Source of the DNA: Rhodanobacter sp.
Lineage (GTDB): Bacteria; Pseudomonadota; Gammaproteobacteria; Xanthomonadales; Rhodanobacteraceae
Length of the DNA: 56,545 nucleotides
Assembly (NCBI GenBank): GCA_004298505.1
Contig: SCRO01000005.1
Coordinates: forward strand, 1 to 56,545
Direction: 5' to 3'
A program made the position numbers and the translations under genes. Under the pieces are notes generated by a model. It was given only the letters and a program-made list of their open reading frames with translations, made no database searches and was not told the DNA's origin. Below are positions 35,975 through 45,847 of the stretch, piece after piece. Within the stretch, counting starts at the first letter, position 1; the number at the start of each line of letters is the position of its first letter.

Positions 35975-36373
35975 ATGAGCGTTCCACCCGAATCCGTGAT
36001 TCCGCCCCCGCCGAGCGAACCGATGCCAGGTGCTCCGTCTGCCGAGGAGCGGCAATGGGCGATGTTCGCCCATCTGTCGGCACTGTTTGGCCTGGTTGTT
36101 CCCCTCGGTAGCGTCATCGGTCCACTGGTAATGTGGCTGATCAAGAAGGACACGATGCCGTTTGTGAATGACCAGGGCAAGGAAGCGCTGAACTTCAACA
36201 TCACCATGCTGATCGCCGCGATCGTGTGTTGGATCCTTGTGTTCATCCTTGTCGGCTTCCTGTTGTTGCCGATCCTCGTGATTTTCTGGCTGGTGTTCGT
36301 GGTCATCGCCACGATCAAGGCGAACGAGGGCGTGCTGTACCGTTATCCGTTCGCCTTGCGACTGGTCAAGTAA
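35975..36373 (+). CDS. DUF4870 domain membrane protein (132 aa)
   Basis: Small membrane protein of unknown function. A Pro-rich N-terminus (residues 1-22) leads into EERQWAMFAHLSALFGLVVP, the DUF4870 signature, then KKDTMPFVNDQGKEALNFNI and a long double hydrophobic stretch; three transmembrane helices are likely. ATG 35975 has a GAGGAG site. Convergent with ispA. Confidence 0.85.
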   Translation: MSVPPESVIPPPPSEPMPGAPSAEERQWAMFAHLSALFGLVVPLGSVIGPLVMWLIKKDTMPFVNDQGKEALNFNITMLIAAIVCWILVFILVGFLLLPILVIFWLVFVVIATIKANEGVLYRYPFALRLVK

Positions 36374-36425
36374 CGACGCTGCCGCAATGACGACTGGACG
36401 GCGGCGATCAGGCTGTCCTCCCGTT

Positions 36426-37337
36426 TCAGTTCCGGCGGTTGGCCGAATAGTGCGCCAGCTCGCGCAGCAACGCGGCACGTTCGCCCCACGGCGCGATTGC
36501 AATCAGCGCGGCATCGGTCAGTTCGACCAGCCTGGCGCGCGAGGGGTCGAGTCCGATGATCGAGGGGAACGTGGGCTTGGCGGCGGCGGCATCCTTGCCC
36601 ACGGTCTTGCCGATCACCGCCGCTTCGCCTTCCACGTCGAGGATATCGTCGCGTATCTGGAAGGCCAGACCGACGGCACTGGCGTAGTCGTCCAGTGCCT
36701 TGAGCGCGCCATCGCTCGGCGTACCGGCAGCGAGGGCACCGAGTTGCACCGAGGCGCGGATCAGCGCCCCGGTCTTGCACGCATGCATGTGTTCCAGTTC
36801 GGCCAGGCTGAGCGACTGTCCCACGGCGGCCAGGTCCAGCGCCTGGCCGCCGGCCATGCCTTCGGCGCCGCAGGCACGACCCAGCACGTGCAGCATCGCG
36901 ATGCGCACGGCCGCTTCCACGTGGCCGGCACGCTCATCGGCCAGCAGTTCGAACGCCAGCGCCTGCAAGGCGTCGCCGGCGAGTATCGCCATCGCCTCGC
37001 CGAACACGACGTGGCAGGTCGCTCGCCCGCGACGCAGCGCATCGTCATCCATCGCCGGCAGGTCGTCGTGCACCAGCGAGTAGGCGTGGATGAGTTCCAC
37101 CGCGCAGGCGGCTGCGTCCAGCGACGGGCCGCGCTCGCCCAGCACATCCGCTGCAGCATAGACCAGCAGCGGGCGCAGCCGCTTGCCACCGCCGAGCACG
37201 GCATAGCGCATGGCGCGATGCAGCTCGGCGGGGGCGTGCTCGACCGGCGGCAGATGGCGGGCCAGCGCCTGCTCGGCGCGCTGGATCAGTGACTGCAGCG
37301 CAGGGCCGAGCTCGGTGGACTCAGGGTTCGGGTTCAA
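36426..37337 (-). CDS. ispA: Farnesyl diphosphate synthase, IspA (303 aa)
   Basis: Prenyltransferase that joins isopentenyl diphosphate units to geranyl then farnesyl diphosphate, the precursor used by UppS. The first aspartate-rich motif is DDLPAMDDD at 91-99, the second is [23 protein letters not shown] (49-60) binds diphosphate. The start appears to be TTG 37337, overlapping the xseB end by 17 bases; no better in-frame start exists. xseB-ispA is a conserved pair, usually followed by dxs, which is not here. Confidence 0.95.
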   Translation of the reverse strand: MNPNPESTELGPALQSLIQRAEQALARHLPPVEHAPAELHRAMRYAVLGGGKRLRPLLVYAAADVLGERGPSLDAAACAVELIHAYSLVHDDLPAMDDDALRRGRATCHVVFGEAMAILAGDALQALAFELLADERAGHVEAAVRIAMLHVLGRACGAEGMAGGQALDLAAVGQSLSLAELEHMHACKTGALIRASVQLGALAAGTPSDGALKALDDYASAVGLAFQIRDDILDVEGEAAVIGKTVGKDAAAAKPTFPSIIGLDPSRARLVELTDAALIAIAPWGERAALLRELAHYSANRRN

Positions 37338-37563
37338 ACGGTTCGGTGCTGTCGGGGGCTTCGGGATCGAGCAGCAGCCGCACGCGCAATTCGGCCTGTT
37401 GCAGCGATTGCTGGCAGTGGCGGAACAAACCGATGCCGCGCTCGAACGAGGCCAGCGATTCGTCCAGACTCAATTCGCCGCCCTCCATCTTTGCGACCAG
37501 TTGCTCCAGCTCGTCGAGGGAGTGTTCAAAGTCGGCGGCGGGAGCGGGAGCGGTCTTGTCCAT
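37321..37563 (-). CDS. xseB: Exodeoxyribonuclease VII small subunit, XseB (80 aa)
   Basis: Small subunit of exonuclease VII, a single-strand DNA nuclease. [20 protein letters not shown] and [15 protein letters not shown] are the family core. Residues 60-80 form a Pro/Glu-rich tail. The ATG at 37563 has family-like length. The gene overlaps ispA. Confidence 0.95.
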   Translation of the reverse strand: MDKTAPAPAADFEHSLDELEQLVAKMEGGELSLDESLASFERGIGLFRHCQQSLQQAELRVRLLLDPEAPDSTEPFEPEP

Positions 37564-37637
37564 GGGCCGCCAAACTAGCGCAGCGGGCGCCGGGAATCAA
37601 TCGGCAGGGTGGCAAGACAGGGTTGGCGCGACCTGGA

Positions 37638-38939
37638 TCAGCGTCCCGCTCGCCAGCGTGGTCGTGCCGCGACACGATCGAAGATGTCGGTTCCGCGCGT
37701 GCTGAGCCAGCGATCGGCGACGGCGACCAGCTCGTCGCCGGCATACAGCAGCGGACAACTGTTGCGCTGCCACGGAGGCAGCTGCGCCTGCTGGAACAGA
37801 TCGCGCAGTTCACGCGTGTGCGCGTCGCCAGCGGGCTTGATGCGCTCGCCACCGCGGCGCAGGCGTACGCGTAGCGGCGTGGCGAGCCGGGCATCGGCAA
37901 TGTCCAGCGCCAACTTGCCACCATCGTGCAGGATCAGCGGCTCGCCGCGCCAGTCCTGCTGCCAGTCGGTGGGCAGCGGCAATTGTGCCGGGAGTGCCCA
38001 CAACCGCTGCTTCCAGATGTGCAGCTCGACATCGCCCCAACGGATGCACGGCAGCCGGCCCGCGCGTGCGCCGCATTGACGTTCGATCTGCCGCCGCTGC
38101 GCGGTGGTGGGCGCGGACAGACCGCGCGCATGCAGCCAGTGGTCAAGCAGCGGTTCGCGCAGCGCCGGCATCAGCGCCAGCCAGCCAGGCGCATCCAGGC
38201 TGCCGCTGGCGGGATCATGCAAGTCGCCAAAGACAGCCAGCCATTGGCTGCGCAGTGCCGCGGCCGCGGCACGGCTGAGCGCGGCGCTGTGCACGATCGA
38301 GTCGACCGCCTGCGGCCAGTGGGCGGCGAGCCGCGGCAGAATCTCGTGGCGCAGGTGATTGCGCGCCAGCCGGGTGTCGGCGTTGGAAGGGTCGTCGATG
38401 CAATCGAGCCGGTGCGTGTCCACGTAGTCGCGCAGCTGTGCGCGCGATAGGTCCAACACGGGCCGCCACAGCCGGCCCGGCCCGAACCGACGCAAGGCAC
38501 GCATGCCGCCCAGGCCTTCCGGGCCGGCACCGCGCAACAGTTTCAACAGGACGGTCTCGGCCTGGTCGTCACGATGATGGGCGAACAACAGGTATTCGTT
38601 CGCGCGCAGCTGATCGGCAAGCGCGGCATGGCGTGCGTCGCGTGCGGCAGCTTCCAGTCCGCTGCCGCCGGCTTGATCCACCTGCACGCGCAGCACCTCA
38701 CACGGCACGTCGAGGGAGTCGCAGAAATGGCGACAATGCTCTGCCCAGGCTGCGCTGGCGGCGTGCAGACCGTGATCGACATGCAACGCGCGCAGGCCGC
38801 GTTGGCGCGCCTCGGGTAGGTGCGCCAGCGCATGCAGCAGGGCGCTGGAATCAGGACCGCCGCTGAAGGCGACCGCCAGTGGCACGGCCGGCACGGCCGC
38901 CAGCGCGGCGTCCAGATGCCGGTGCAGCGGGTCGTTCAC
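37638..38939 (-). CDS. tilS: tRNA(Ile)-lysidine synthase, TilS (433 aa)
   Basis: Modifies C34 of tRNA-Ile(CAU) to lysidine so that it reads AUA. The PP-loop is SGGPDSS at 26-32; family blocks LFAHHRDDQAETVLLKLLRG and LDCIDDPSNADTRLARNHLR follow, and the C-terminal TilS domain is present. The start is GTG 38939, overlapping the stop of the NYN-domain gene (GTGA). In E. coli tilS follows accA directly; here the NYN gene and a REP pair stand between them. Confidence 0.96.
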   Translation of the reverse strand: MNDPLHRHLDAALAAVPAVPLAVAFSGGPDSSALLHALAHLPEARQRGLRALHVDHGLHAASAAWAEHCRHFCDSLDVPCEVLRVQVDQAGGSGLEAAARDARHAALADQLRANEYLLFAHHRDDQAETVLLKLLRGAGPEGLGGMRALRRFGPGRLWRPVLDLSRAQLRDYVDTHRLDCIDDPSNADTRLARNHLRHEILPRLAAHWPQAVDSIVHSAALSRAAAAALRSQWLAVFGDLHDPASGSLDAPGWLALMPALREPLLDHWLHARGLSAPTTAQRRQIERQCGARAGRLPCIRWGDVELHIWKQRLWALPAQLPLPTDWQQDWRGEPLILHDGGKLALDIADARLATPLRVRLRRGGERIKPAGDAHTRELRDLFQQAQLPPWQRNSCPLLYAGDELVAVADRWLSTRGTDIFDRVAARPRWRAGR

Positions 38940-39670
38940 TTCCCGCTGCTGCGAGGGCGCACGTACAAGTGCTTGCCGTTGCCGATCTGGCGCTCGTCGG
39001 TCTCGAACAGGCCGATGCCGTTGATCAGACCGCTGAGTTTGGCATAGCCATAGTTACGCGGGTCGAAGTCGGGTGACTGCTTGTTGATGATGCTGCCGAC
39101 GGCGCCGAGCCCGGCCCAGCCGGAATCGTCGGAGGCCGCCTCGATCGCATTGCGCAGCAGGTTCATCAGCTGCGTGTCGCCGCGCAGTTCCTTCGCGCTG
39201 CGCCGTTTAACGCCGGGACTGGGTTCGGCTTCGGTGGCCTGCACCAGCACTTCGGTATAGATGAATTTGTCGCAGGCGGTGCGGAACGGTTCGGGCGTCT
39301 TCTTCTCGCCGAAGCCGTAGACGGTCTGGCCCGACTCGCGGATGCGCGAGGCGAGCCGGGTGAAGTCGCTGTCGCTGGAGACGATGCAGAAGCCGTCGAA
39401 GCGCGCGGAGTAGAGCAGATCCATCGCGTCGATGATCATCGCCGAGTCGGTGGCGTTCTTGCCCACGGTGTAGCGGAACTGCTGGATCGGCTGGATCGAA
39501 TAGCGCAGCAGTACGTCTTTCCAGCCACTGAGATCGGGTTTGGTCCAATCGCCGTAGATACGCTTGACGTGGGCGGTGCCGTACTTGGCGACCTCGGCCA
39601 TCAGTCCTTCGACAATCGCCGGGCGGGCGTTGTCGGCATCGATCAGTACGGCAAGTTTGTCATGGGCCAT
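38936..39670 (-). CDS. NYN domain protein with C-terminal OST-HTH/LOTUS region (244 aa)
   Basis: LabA-like NYN (PIN-fold) domain, a predicted metal-dependent RNase. Acidic positions are LIDADNARP (near 10-14), NATDSAMIIDAMDLLYS and SSDSDFTRLASRIRE. The C-terminal part (about 170-240, LMNLLRNAIEAASDDSGWAG, then NYGYAKLSGLINGIGLFE) resembles the OST-HTH/LOTUS RNA-binding domain. ATG 39670 is chosen because the NYN motif starts right after it; the open frame upstream runs through a REP. It overlaps tilS by four bases, suggesting coupled expression with a tRNA-modifying enzyme. Confidence 0.87.
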   Translation of the reverse strand: MAHDKLAVLIDADNARPAIVEGLMAEVAKYGTAHVKRIYGDWTKPDLSGWKDVLLRYSIQPIQQFRYTVGKNATDSAMIIDAMDLLYSARFDGFCIVSSDSDFTRLASRIRESGQTVYGFGEKKTPEPFRTACDKFIYTEVLVQATEAEPSPGVKRRSAKELRGDTQLMNLLRNAIEAASDDSGWAGLGAVGSIINKQSPDFDPRNYGYAKLSGLINGIGLFETDERQIGNGKHLYVRPRSSGK

Positions 39671-39713
39671 GACAGGCTCCGGCAGCGAAGGGGTAAGCCC
39701 CATGGTAGCGCTA

Positions 39714-39803
39714 CGTAGGAGCCCGCTCGCGGGCGATGCTTTTGATCTGATCATCCCTCGTGCATCAGAGAGCAGGAGCATCGCCCGCGAGCGGGCTCCT
39801 ACG
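39714..39803. repeat. Paired REP with 27-base perfect arms (BIME-like)
   Basis: Arms at 39714-39740 and 39777-39803 are exact reverse complements, starting CGTAGGAGCCCGCTCGCGGG, with a 36-base spacer. It lies between accA and the NYN gene. Such paired, inverted REPs are what REP-associated transposases (RAYTs) mobilise; no RAYT is in the window. Confidence 0.92.
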
Positions 39804-39820
39804 CGGACGCGTGTACGGAC

Positions 39821-40777
<957 letters not shown>

Positions 40778-40937
40778 TCGCGGCACTCGTGGCACAGAAG
40801 CGGGTCAGTATACCGTCCTGCAGGAAAACGCGAGAGGGCCCCCGTGTGATTGTGACGGACTCGACATCTGGCTGGGTGAAGAGCCACGATTGCGCTATCT
40901 TGCACGCCATCCGGCCGCGCTGCCCACGGAATCGACC

Positions 40938-41315
40938 ATGCCCGCCACACCGCCCATCGACAACGCCAAACTCGACCGTATCGTGGCCGAGGCACGGCGC
41001 AACGCCGAGCAGCGCGAACGCGGCTATCGCGAGCGTGCGTTGAAAATGTACCCTTGGGTGTGCGGTCGCTGCGCGCGTGAGTTCATCCGCGCGAACCTGC
41101 AGGAGCTGACAGTGCACCACCGCAACCACGACCACGACTTCAACCCGCCCGACGGCAGCAACTGGGAGTTGCTGTGTGTGTACTGCCACGATAACGAGCA
41201 CGCGCGGTATATCGATCACGTGCGCGGCGGTGTGATGGCGGTCGAGGAGGCGCCGCTGGCGACGGGCAATCCGTTTGCGGACCTGAAGGCGATGATGGAA
41301 CGCAGAAAACCGTAG
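40938..41315 (+). CDS. yajD: HNH nuclease family protein, YajD-like (125 aa)
   Basis: Small HNH-type protein. Zinc cysteine pairs CGRC and CVYC enclose VHHRNHDHDFNPPDGSNWEL, the HNH core, as in E. coli YajD, whose function is unknown. Charged helical N-terminus (about 1-40). ATG 40938. The TAG stop (41313-41315) is the start of a REP head. It is the only plus-strand gene in the otherwise minus-strand stretch from 37.3 to 56.5 kb. Confidence 0.85.
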   Translation: MPATPPIDNAKLDRIVAEARRNAEQRERGYRERALKMYPWVCGRCAREFIRANLQELTVHHRNHDHDFNPPDGSNWELLCVYCHDNEHARYIDHVRGGVMAVEEAPLATGNPFADLKAMMERRKP

Positions 41316-41338
41316 GAGCCCGCGAGCGGACTCCTATG
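41311..41338. repeat. REP palindrome at the HNH gene stop
   Basis: GTAGGAGCCCGC GA GCGGACTCCTAT, 24 of 26 bases identical to the REP at 30113-30138. Confidence 0.8.
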
Positions 41339-41351
41339 AGTGAGCAGTCAG

Positions 41352-41420
41352 GTAGGGCGGGCAATGCCCGCCGCTCTTGCATCACCTCGCGACAGGGCCG
41401 GCGGGCCGTGCCCGCCCTAC
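41352..41420. repeat. Inverted pair of GTAGGGCGGG-type REPs
   Basis: GTAGGGCGGGCAATGCCCGC (from 41352) faces GCGGGCCGTGCCCGCCCTAC (41401-41420). Each half is itself a hairpin. Same family as 35793-35870. Confidence 0.85.
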
Positions 41421-41442
41421 GAAGCTGGAGCGAGCGGGAAGA

Positions 41443-41470
41443 TACAGGAGCGCACAGGGTACGCTCCTAC
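41443..41470 (-). repeat. REP head at the dnaE stop
   Basis: On the minus strand GTAGGAGCG pairs with CGCTCCTGTA around TACCCTGTG. The dnaE TAG stop (41467-41469) is part of it. Confidence 0.7.
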
Positions 41471-44400
41471 GAATCCGGTTGCTTGACGATGCGCAGTCGT
41501 GCGGTCTGTACACCGGGGAGTGCGCGCACGGCGCGCAGCAGGTCGGGGATGGCATCCACGCGCCATGCCTCGCCGAGTTCGAGATCGGCCTGCGCGCTAC
41601 GGTTGCGGTAACCGTACAGAGTGACGCTGGTGCGGCCGCCACGGTAGCCAGCCAGCGCGCGCTGCAGCTGTTCGACAAAATCCGGGCGGATGCCATTCAA
41701 TTTCAACTGCAGCAGGCGTGCATGCTTGCGGCAGGCATCGGCCAATGAGCAGGCGCTGCGCGCGCGCACCTGAAAGCCACCGCCGGAGAACTCGTCGATA
41801 CGCAGGCCACCGTCGACAATCAGGATTTCGCCACGGGTCAGCAGGGGTGCCACCTGCTGGTAGAGCTCGCCGAAGAAGCTCACCTCGATGCTGCCATCAC
41901 CATCCTCCAGCCGCACGAAGGCGTCGCTGTCGCCCCGCTTGCGCACGGCGGCGACCATGCCGGCGACGGTCCACGGCGTATCCGGACCGCGCCGGAACCG
42001 GTTGTTGTCGTCGTCACTCTTGCGTGGCTTCGGCGGTTGATAGCGGTCGATGATTTCGCCGAGCGGACAGGTCGACAACTGCGCCAGCTCGTCCTTCCAC
42101 GGATCGGTGGGATGGCCGGAAAGATAGTGGCCTAAGGTGTCGCGCTCGCCTTGCAGGCGCTGCTCCAGCGGCCATTCCGGTGCGCTTGGCAGATCGATCC
42201 TGAATACCGGTGTGGCGGCACCCGTGGCTAGGCCAAACATGTCGTTCTGACCGGACTGCCGGTCGCGCAAATACTGCTCGGCGGCCTTGATCGCATCCGG
42301 CAGTTGCAGCATCAGGCTGGCACGTGTGGTCGCCAGGGCGTCGAGCGCGCCAGAGAGGATCAGCGCTTCGAGCACGCGCCGGTTGAGCCTGGTCGGATCG
42401 ACGCGGCGACAGAAATCGGCCAGGTCGGTGTAGGTACCGTGGACGCGTTCGGCGACGATGGCCTCGCACGCACCGTGGCCGACGCCTTTGATCGCGCCCA
42501 GACCATACCGGATGACCTTGGGCTCGATCGCCACGAACATGTATTCGGAGGCGTTGACGTCGGGTGGCTGCACGGTGATGCCGAGGGCGCACGCTTCGTT
42601 GAGGAAGGTCACCACCTTGTCGGTGTTGTCCATGTCGGCGGAAATTGTCGCGGCCATGAACTGGGCCGGATAATGCGCCTTGAGCCACGCGGTCTGGTAG
42701 GAAACCAGCGCATAGGCGGCCGCGTGCGACTTGTTGAAGCCGTAGCCGGCGAATTTTTCCATCAGGTCGAAGATGGTGTCGGCTTTTTCGCCCGTCAGTC
42801 CGTCGTGTGCCGCGCCGTCGCGGAACTTCGCACGTTCCTCGGCCATCTTCTTGGCGTCTTTCTTGCCCATCGCGCGGCGCAGCAGGTCGGCGCCGCCGAG
42901 CGAGTAGCCGCCCACGATCTGCGCCATTTGCATCACCTGCTCCTGGTAGACCATGATGCCGTAGGTCTCTTGCAGGATTGGCTCGACACGGGGGTCGGGG
43001 TACTCCACTTCCTCGCGGCCGTGCTTGCGCGCGATGAAGCTGGGGATCAGGTCCATCGGGCCCGGGCGATACAACGCCACCAGCGCGATGATGTCCTCGA
43101 AGCGGTCGGGCTTGGCGTCCTTCAGCATGCGCTGCATGCCGGAGGATTCGAGCTGGAACACGGCGACGGTCTGCGCCTTCTTCAGCAGCTCATACGACTT
43201 GGGATCGTCCAGCGGGAGTTGCGAGATGTCCAGCGGCGCTTCGCCGGTCTTCGCGCGGCGCATATTGATCGCCTTCACCGCCCAGTCGATAATGGTCAGT
43301 GTGCGCAGGCCGAGGAAGTCGAACTTCACCAGGCCGACGGCCTCCACGTCGTCCTTGTCGTACTGGGTCACCACGCCAGCGCCGCCGGCTTCGCAGTACA
43401 GCGGCGAGAAATCGGTAAGCGGCGTGGGGGCGATGACCACGCCGCCGGCATGCTTGCCGGCGTTGCGGGTGAGATTTTCCAGTTTCAGCGCGAGATCGAT
43501 CAGCGCGCGGGCTTCTTCGTCGCGCTCGTAGGCCTCGCAGAATTCCTTGACGACGCGATCGGTTTCCTTCTTCGACTTCTCCGAGCGGCCCAGCGCATCG
43601 GACAGAGTGAGGTCGAGCGGGCGTGGCGGTACCATCTTGGCCAGCCGGTCGACCTGGCCGTAGGGCATGCCGAGCACGCGGCCGGAATCGCGCAGCACCG
43701 CCTTCGCCGCCATCGAGCCGTAGGTGATGATCTGGCTGACCTTGTCGCGACCGTACTTGCGCGCGACATAGTCGATCACCTCGTCGCGCCGATCCATGCA
43801 GAAGTCGATGTCGAAGTCCGGCATCGAGATACGTTCGGGGTTGAGGAAGCGCTCGAACAGCAGGTTGAACTGCAGCGGGTCGAGGTCGGTGATCTGCAGC
43901 GCCCAGGCGACCAGCGAACCGGCACCCGAGCCACGGCCGGGGCCGACCGGGATGCCGTGTTGCTTGGCCCAGTTGATGAAGTCGGCCACGATCAGGAAGT
44001 AGCCGGGAAACTTCATCTCGATGATGACGTCCAGCTCGCGTTCCAGCCGCGCCTCGTAGTCCACCAGCGTGTGACCAGCGGCCAGCGGTGCTTTCGCCAG
44101 ACGCTTGTGCAGGCCCTGGCGGGAGAGTTCACGGATGTGACTATTGAGGTCGTGGCCCTCCGGTACCGGGAAATCGGGCAGGTAATAGGTGCCGAACGCA
44201 AGCTCCAGGGTGCAGCGTTTCGCCAGCTCGACGGTATTTTCCAGCGCCTCGGGGATGTCGGCGAACAGTGCAGCCATCGCCTCGGGCGTCTTCAGGTATT
44301 GCTGGTTGCTGTAGTCATGCGGGCGCTTGGGGTCGGCCAGGACGCGGCCCTGGTTGATGCATACGCGGGCTTCGTGCGCGTCGAAGTCGTCCTGCGTGAG

Positions 44401-45006
44401 AAAGCGCACGTCGTTGCTGGCCAGCACCGGCAGGCCGAGTTCGGCCGCCAGCAGCAGCGCGGCGGTGTTCCAGTGCTCCTCGCCGTCGCGGCCGCAGCGG
44501 GTGAGTTCGAGGTACAGCCGGTCCGGGAACAGTTGCACGAGCGGGCGCAGTCTTGCCAGCGCGGCGTCGCTGCCCTGGTTCATGGCGATCCGCGCAATCT
44601 CGCTGTCACGTCCAAGCAAGGCGATCAGACCGCTGCAGGCACTGCCCTGCAACCAGCCGGCGTCGACCAGCGCGCGGCCGCCATGCTGGCCTTCCTGCCA
44701 GGCCCGCGAGACCAGCCGCGACAGATTGAGGTAACCGTCGCGGTTCTGGCACAACAACGTGAGTCGCCATGGCCGCGGATCGTCCGGCGCCGAGATGTGC
44801 AGGTCGCAGCCGCCGATCGGCTTGATGCCGGCCGCGTTGCAGGCCTTGTAGAACTTGACCAGCGCGAACATGTTGGATTCGTCGGTCAGCGCCACCGCCG
44901 GAATGCCGTCGCGCACGCAGGCGGCGACCAGCGCCTTGATGCGGATGGTCGAGTCGACCAGCGAGTATTCGCTGTGCAGGTGCAGGTGGGTAAAGCTGAC
45001 GGTCAT
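41467..45006 (-). CDS. dnaE: DNA polymerase III alpha subunit, DnaE (1179 aa)
   Basis: Replicative polymerase. The N-terminal PHP domain starts THLHLHSEYSLVDS (His7, His9, His11). Catalytic aspartates lie in PDFDIDF (396-402) and the palm also shows YGRDKVSQIITYGSMAAKAV. Helix-hairpin-helix and OB-fold (WTVAGMVAAVRKRGDSDAFV) domains follow. Length is typical of E. coli-type DnaE (1160 aa). ATG 45006. rnhB lies 169 bases upstream on the same strand. The stop codon is inside a REP head; the last residues (VKQPDS) may have been set by that insertion. Confidence 0.97.
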   Translation of the reverse strand: MTVSFTHLHLHSEYSLVDSTIRIKALVAACVRDGIPAVALTDESNMFALVKFYKACNAAGIKPIGGCDLHISAPDDPRPWRLTLLCQNRDGYLNLSRLVSRAWQEGQHGGRALVDAGWLQGSACSGLIALLGRDSEIARIAMNQGSDAALARLRPLVQLFPDRLYLELTRCGRDGEEHWNTAALLLAAELGLPVLASNDVRFLTQDDFDAHEARVCINQGRVLADPKRPHDYSNQQYLKTPEAMAALFADIPEALENTVELAKRCTLELAFGTYYLPDFPVPEGHDLNSHIRELSRQGLHKRLAKAPLAAGHTLVDYEARLERELDVIIEMKFPGYFLIVADFINWAKQHGIPVGPGRGSGAGSLVAWALQITDLDPLQFNLLFERFLNPERISMPDFDIDFCMDRRDEVIDYVARKYGRDKVSQIITYGSMAAKAVLRDSGRVLGMPYGQVDRLAKMVPPRPLDLTLSDALGRSEKSKKETDRVVKEFCEAYERDEEARALIDLALKLENLTRNAGKHAGGVVIAPTPLTDFSPLYCEAGGAGVVTQYDKDDVEAVGLVKFDFLGLRTLTIIDWAVKAINMRRAKTGEAPLDISQLPLDDPKSYELLKKAQTVAVFQLESSGMQRMLKDAKPDRFEDIIALVALYRPGPMDLIPSFIARKHGREEVEYPDPRVEPILQETYGIMVYQEQVMQMAQIVGGYSLGGADLLRRAMGKKDAKKMAEERAKFRDGAAHDGLTGEKADTIFDLMEKFAGYGFNKSHAAAYALVSYQTAWLKAHYPAQFMAATISADMDNTDKVVTFLNEACALGITVQPPDVNASEYMFVAIEPKVIRYGLGAIKGVGHGACEAIVAERVHGTYTDLADFCRRVDPTRLNRRVLEALILSGALDALATTRASLMLQLPDAIKAAEQYLRDRQSGQNDMFGLATGAATPVFRIDLPSAPEWPLEQRLQGERDTLGHYLSGHPTDPWKDELAQLSTCPLGEIIDRYQPPKPRKSDDDNNRFRRGPDTPWTVAGMVAAVRKRGDSDAFVRLEDGDGSIEVSFFGELYQQVAPLLTRGEILIVDGGLRIDEFSGGGFQVRARSACSLADACRKHARLLQLKLNGIRPDFVEQLQRALAGYRGGRTSVTLYGYRNRSAQADLELGEAWRVDAIPDLLRAVRALPGVQTARLRIVKQPDS

Positions 45007-45175
45007 GCCGATCTACGCGCGGTATCCGTGCAGGCTACCCGGCGCTGCGCGTAGCGGCAAGATTGACTTGTGCAAGGTTTGCGCGAAGCACGTGGCGGCC
45101 TCGTCCCGGTGGCCGGTCAATGCACGGTGCGCGCCCTGGATGCCGGTGCCGACTGTCACTTGGTCACTTGATGGT

Positions 45176-45847
45176 TCAGAAAAGGCGGCCTTGATCCAGC
45201 AGTACACGCACCGGCGCAAAGCTGCGCCGGTGTTGCACGCATGGCCCGAGCTGCCGCAGCGACACCAGGTGGGCCGCGGTCGGATAGCCCTTGTGTGTGG
45301 CAAAGCCGTAGCCCGGATGCACACTGTCGAGTTTCACCATCAGGCGATCGCGGGTGACCTTGGCCAGGATCGAGGCAGCGCTGATTGCCGGTTCCAGCGC
45401 GTCGCCACCGATGATTGCACGACCACGGCAGGGTAGGTCCCGCGGCAGCTGGTTGCCGTCGATCAACGCCTCCGCGGCGGCCGGAACCAGGCCAGCGACG
45501 GCGCGGCTCATGCCAGCCATGGTGGCCTGGAAGATGTTCAGACGATCGATCTCCTCCGGCTCGACCAGCACGATGCAATAGGCCAGTGCACGTTCGATGA
45601 TCTGCGCAAAGAGCACCTCGCGACGCGCCTCGCTGAGCTTCTTCGAATCGTTGAGCCCGCTGATCGGCCGGGATGGATCGAGCATCACCGCGGCCACCGC
45701 CAGCGGACCGGCCAGTGGGCCGCGGCCTGCCTCGTCGACTCCAGCCACGCGAATGCTCGCGCTCCACTCGAATTCCGGGGCCTCTACTATTCCGCCCTGG
45801 TGAGAGGATTGAGGTGAGGGGCCGGTGCGGCCCTGAAACTTACTCAC
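45176..45847 (-). CDS. rnhB: Ribonuclease HII (223 aa)
   Basis: Removes RNA or single ribonucleotides from RNA-DNA hybrids. Active-site block [15 protein letters not shown] with the DE pair, then [30 protein letters not shown] and [15 protein letters not shown] 45847 is preferred: it overlaps the lpxB end by eight bases and has GGGAAAG upstream. ATG 45865 is an alternative adding six residues. Even so the N-terminus is about 20 residues longer than in E. coli RnhB. The lpxB-rnhB-dnaE order matches E. coli. Confidence 0.94.
   Translation of the reverse strand: MSKFQGRTGPSPQSSHQGGIVEAPEFEWSASIRVAGVDEAGRGPLAGPLAVAAVMLDPSRPISGLNDSKKLSEARREVLFAQIIERALAYCIVLVEPEEIDRLNIFQATMAGMSRAVAGLVPAAAEALIDGNQLPRDLPCRGRAIIGGDALEPAISAASILAKVTRDRLMVKLDSVHPGYGFATHKGYPTAAHLVSLRQLGPCVQHRRSFAPVRVLLDQGRLF

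Noticed and set aside
39671..39781. N-terminal extension of the NYN protein
   Set aside because: It would be encoded by the REP pair; the NYN motif begins right after ATG 39670.
42304..45054. Long plus-strand open frame opposite dnaE (916 codons)
   Set aside because: It is the antisense shadow of a high-GC gene; the protein has no family features and dnaE is certain.
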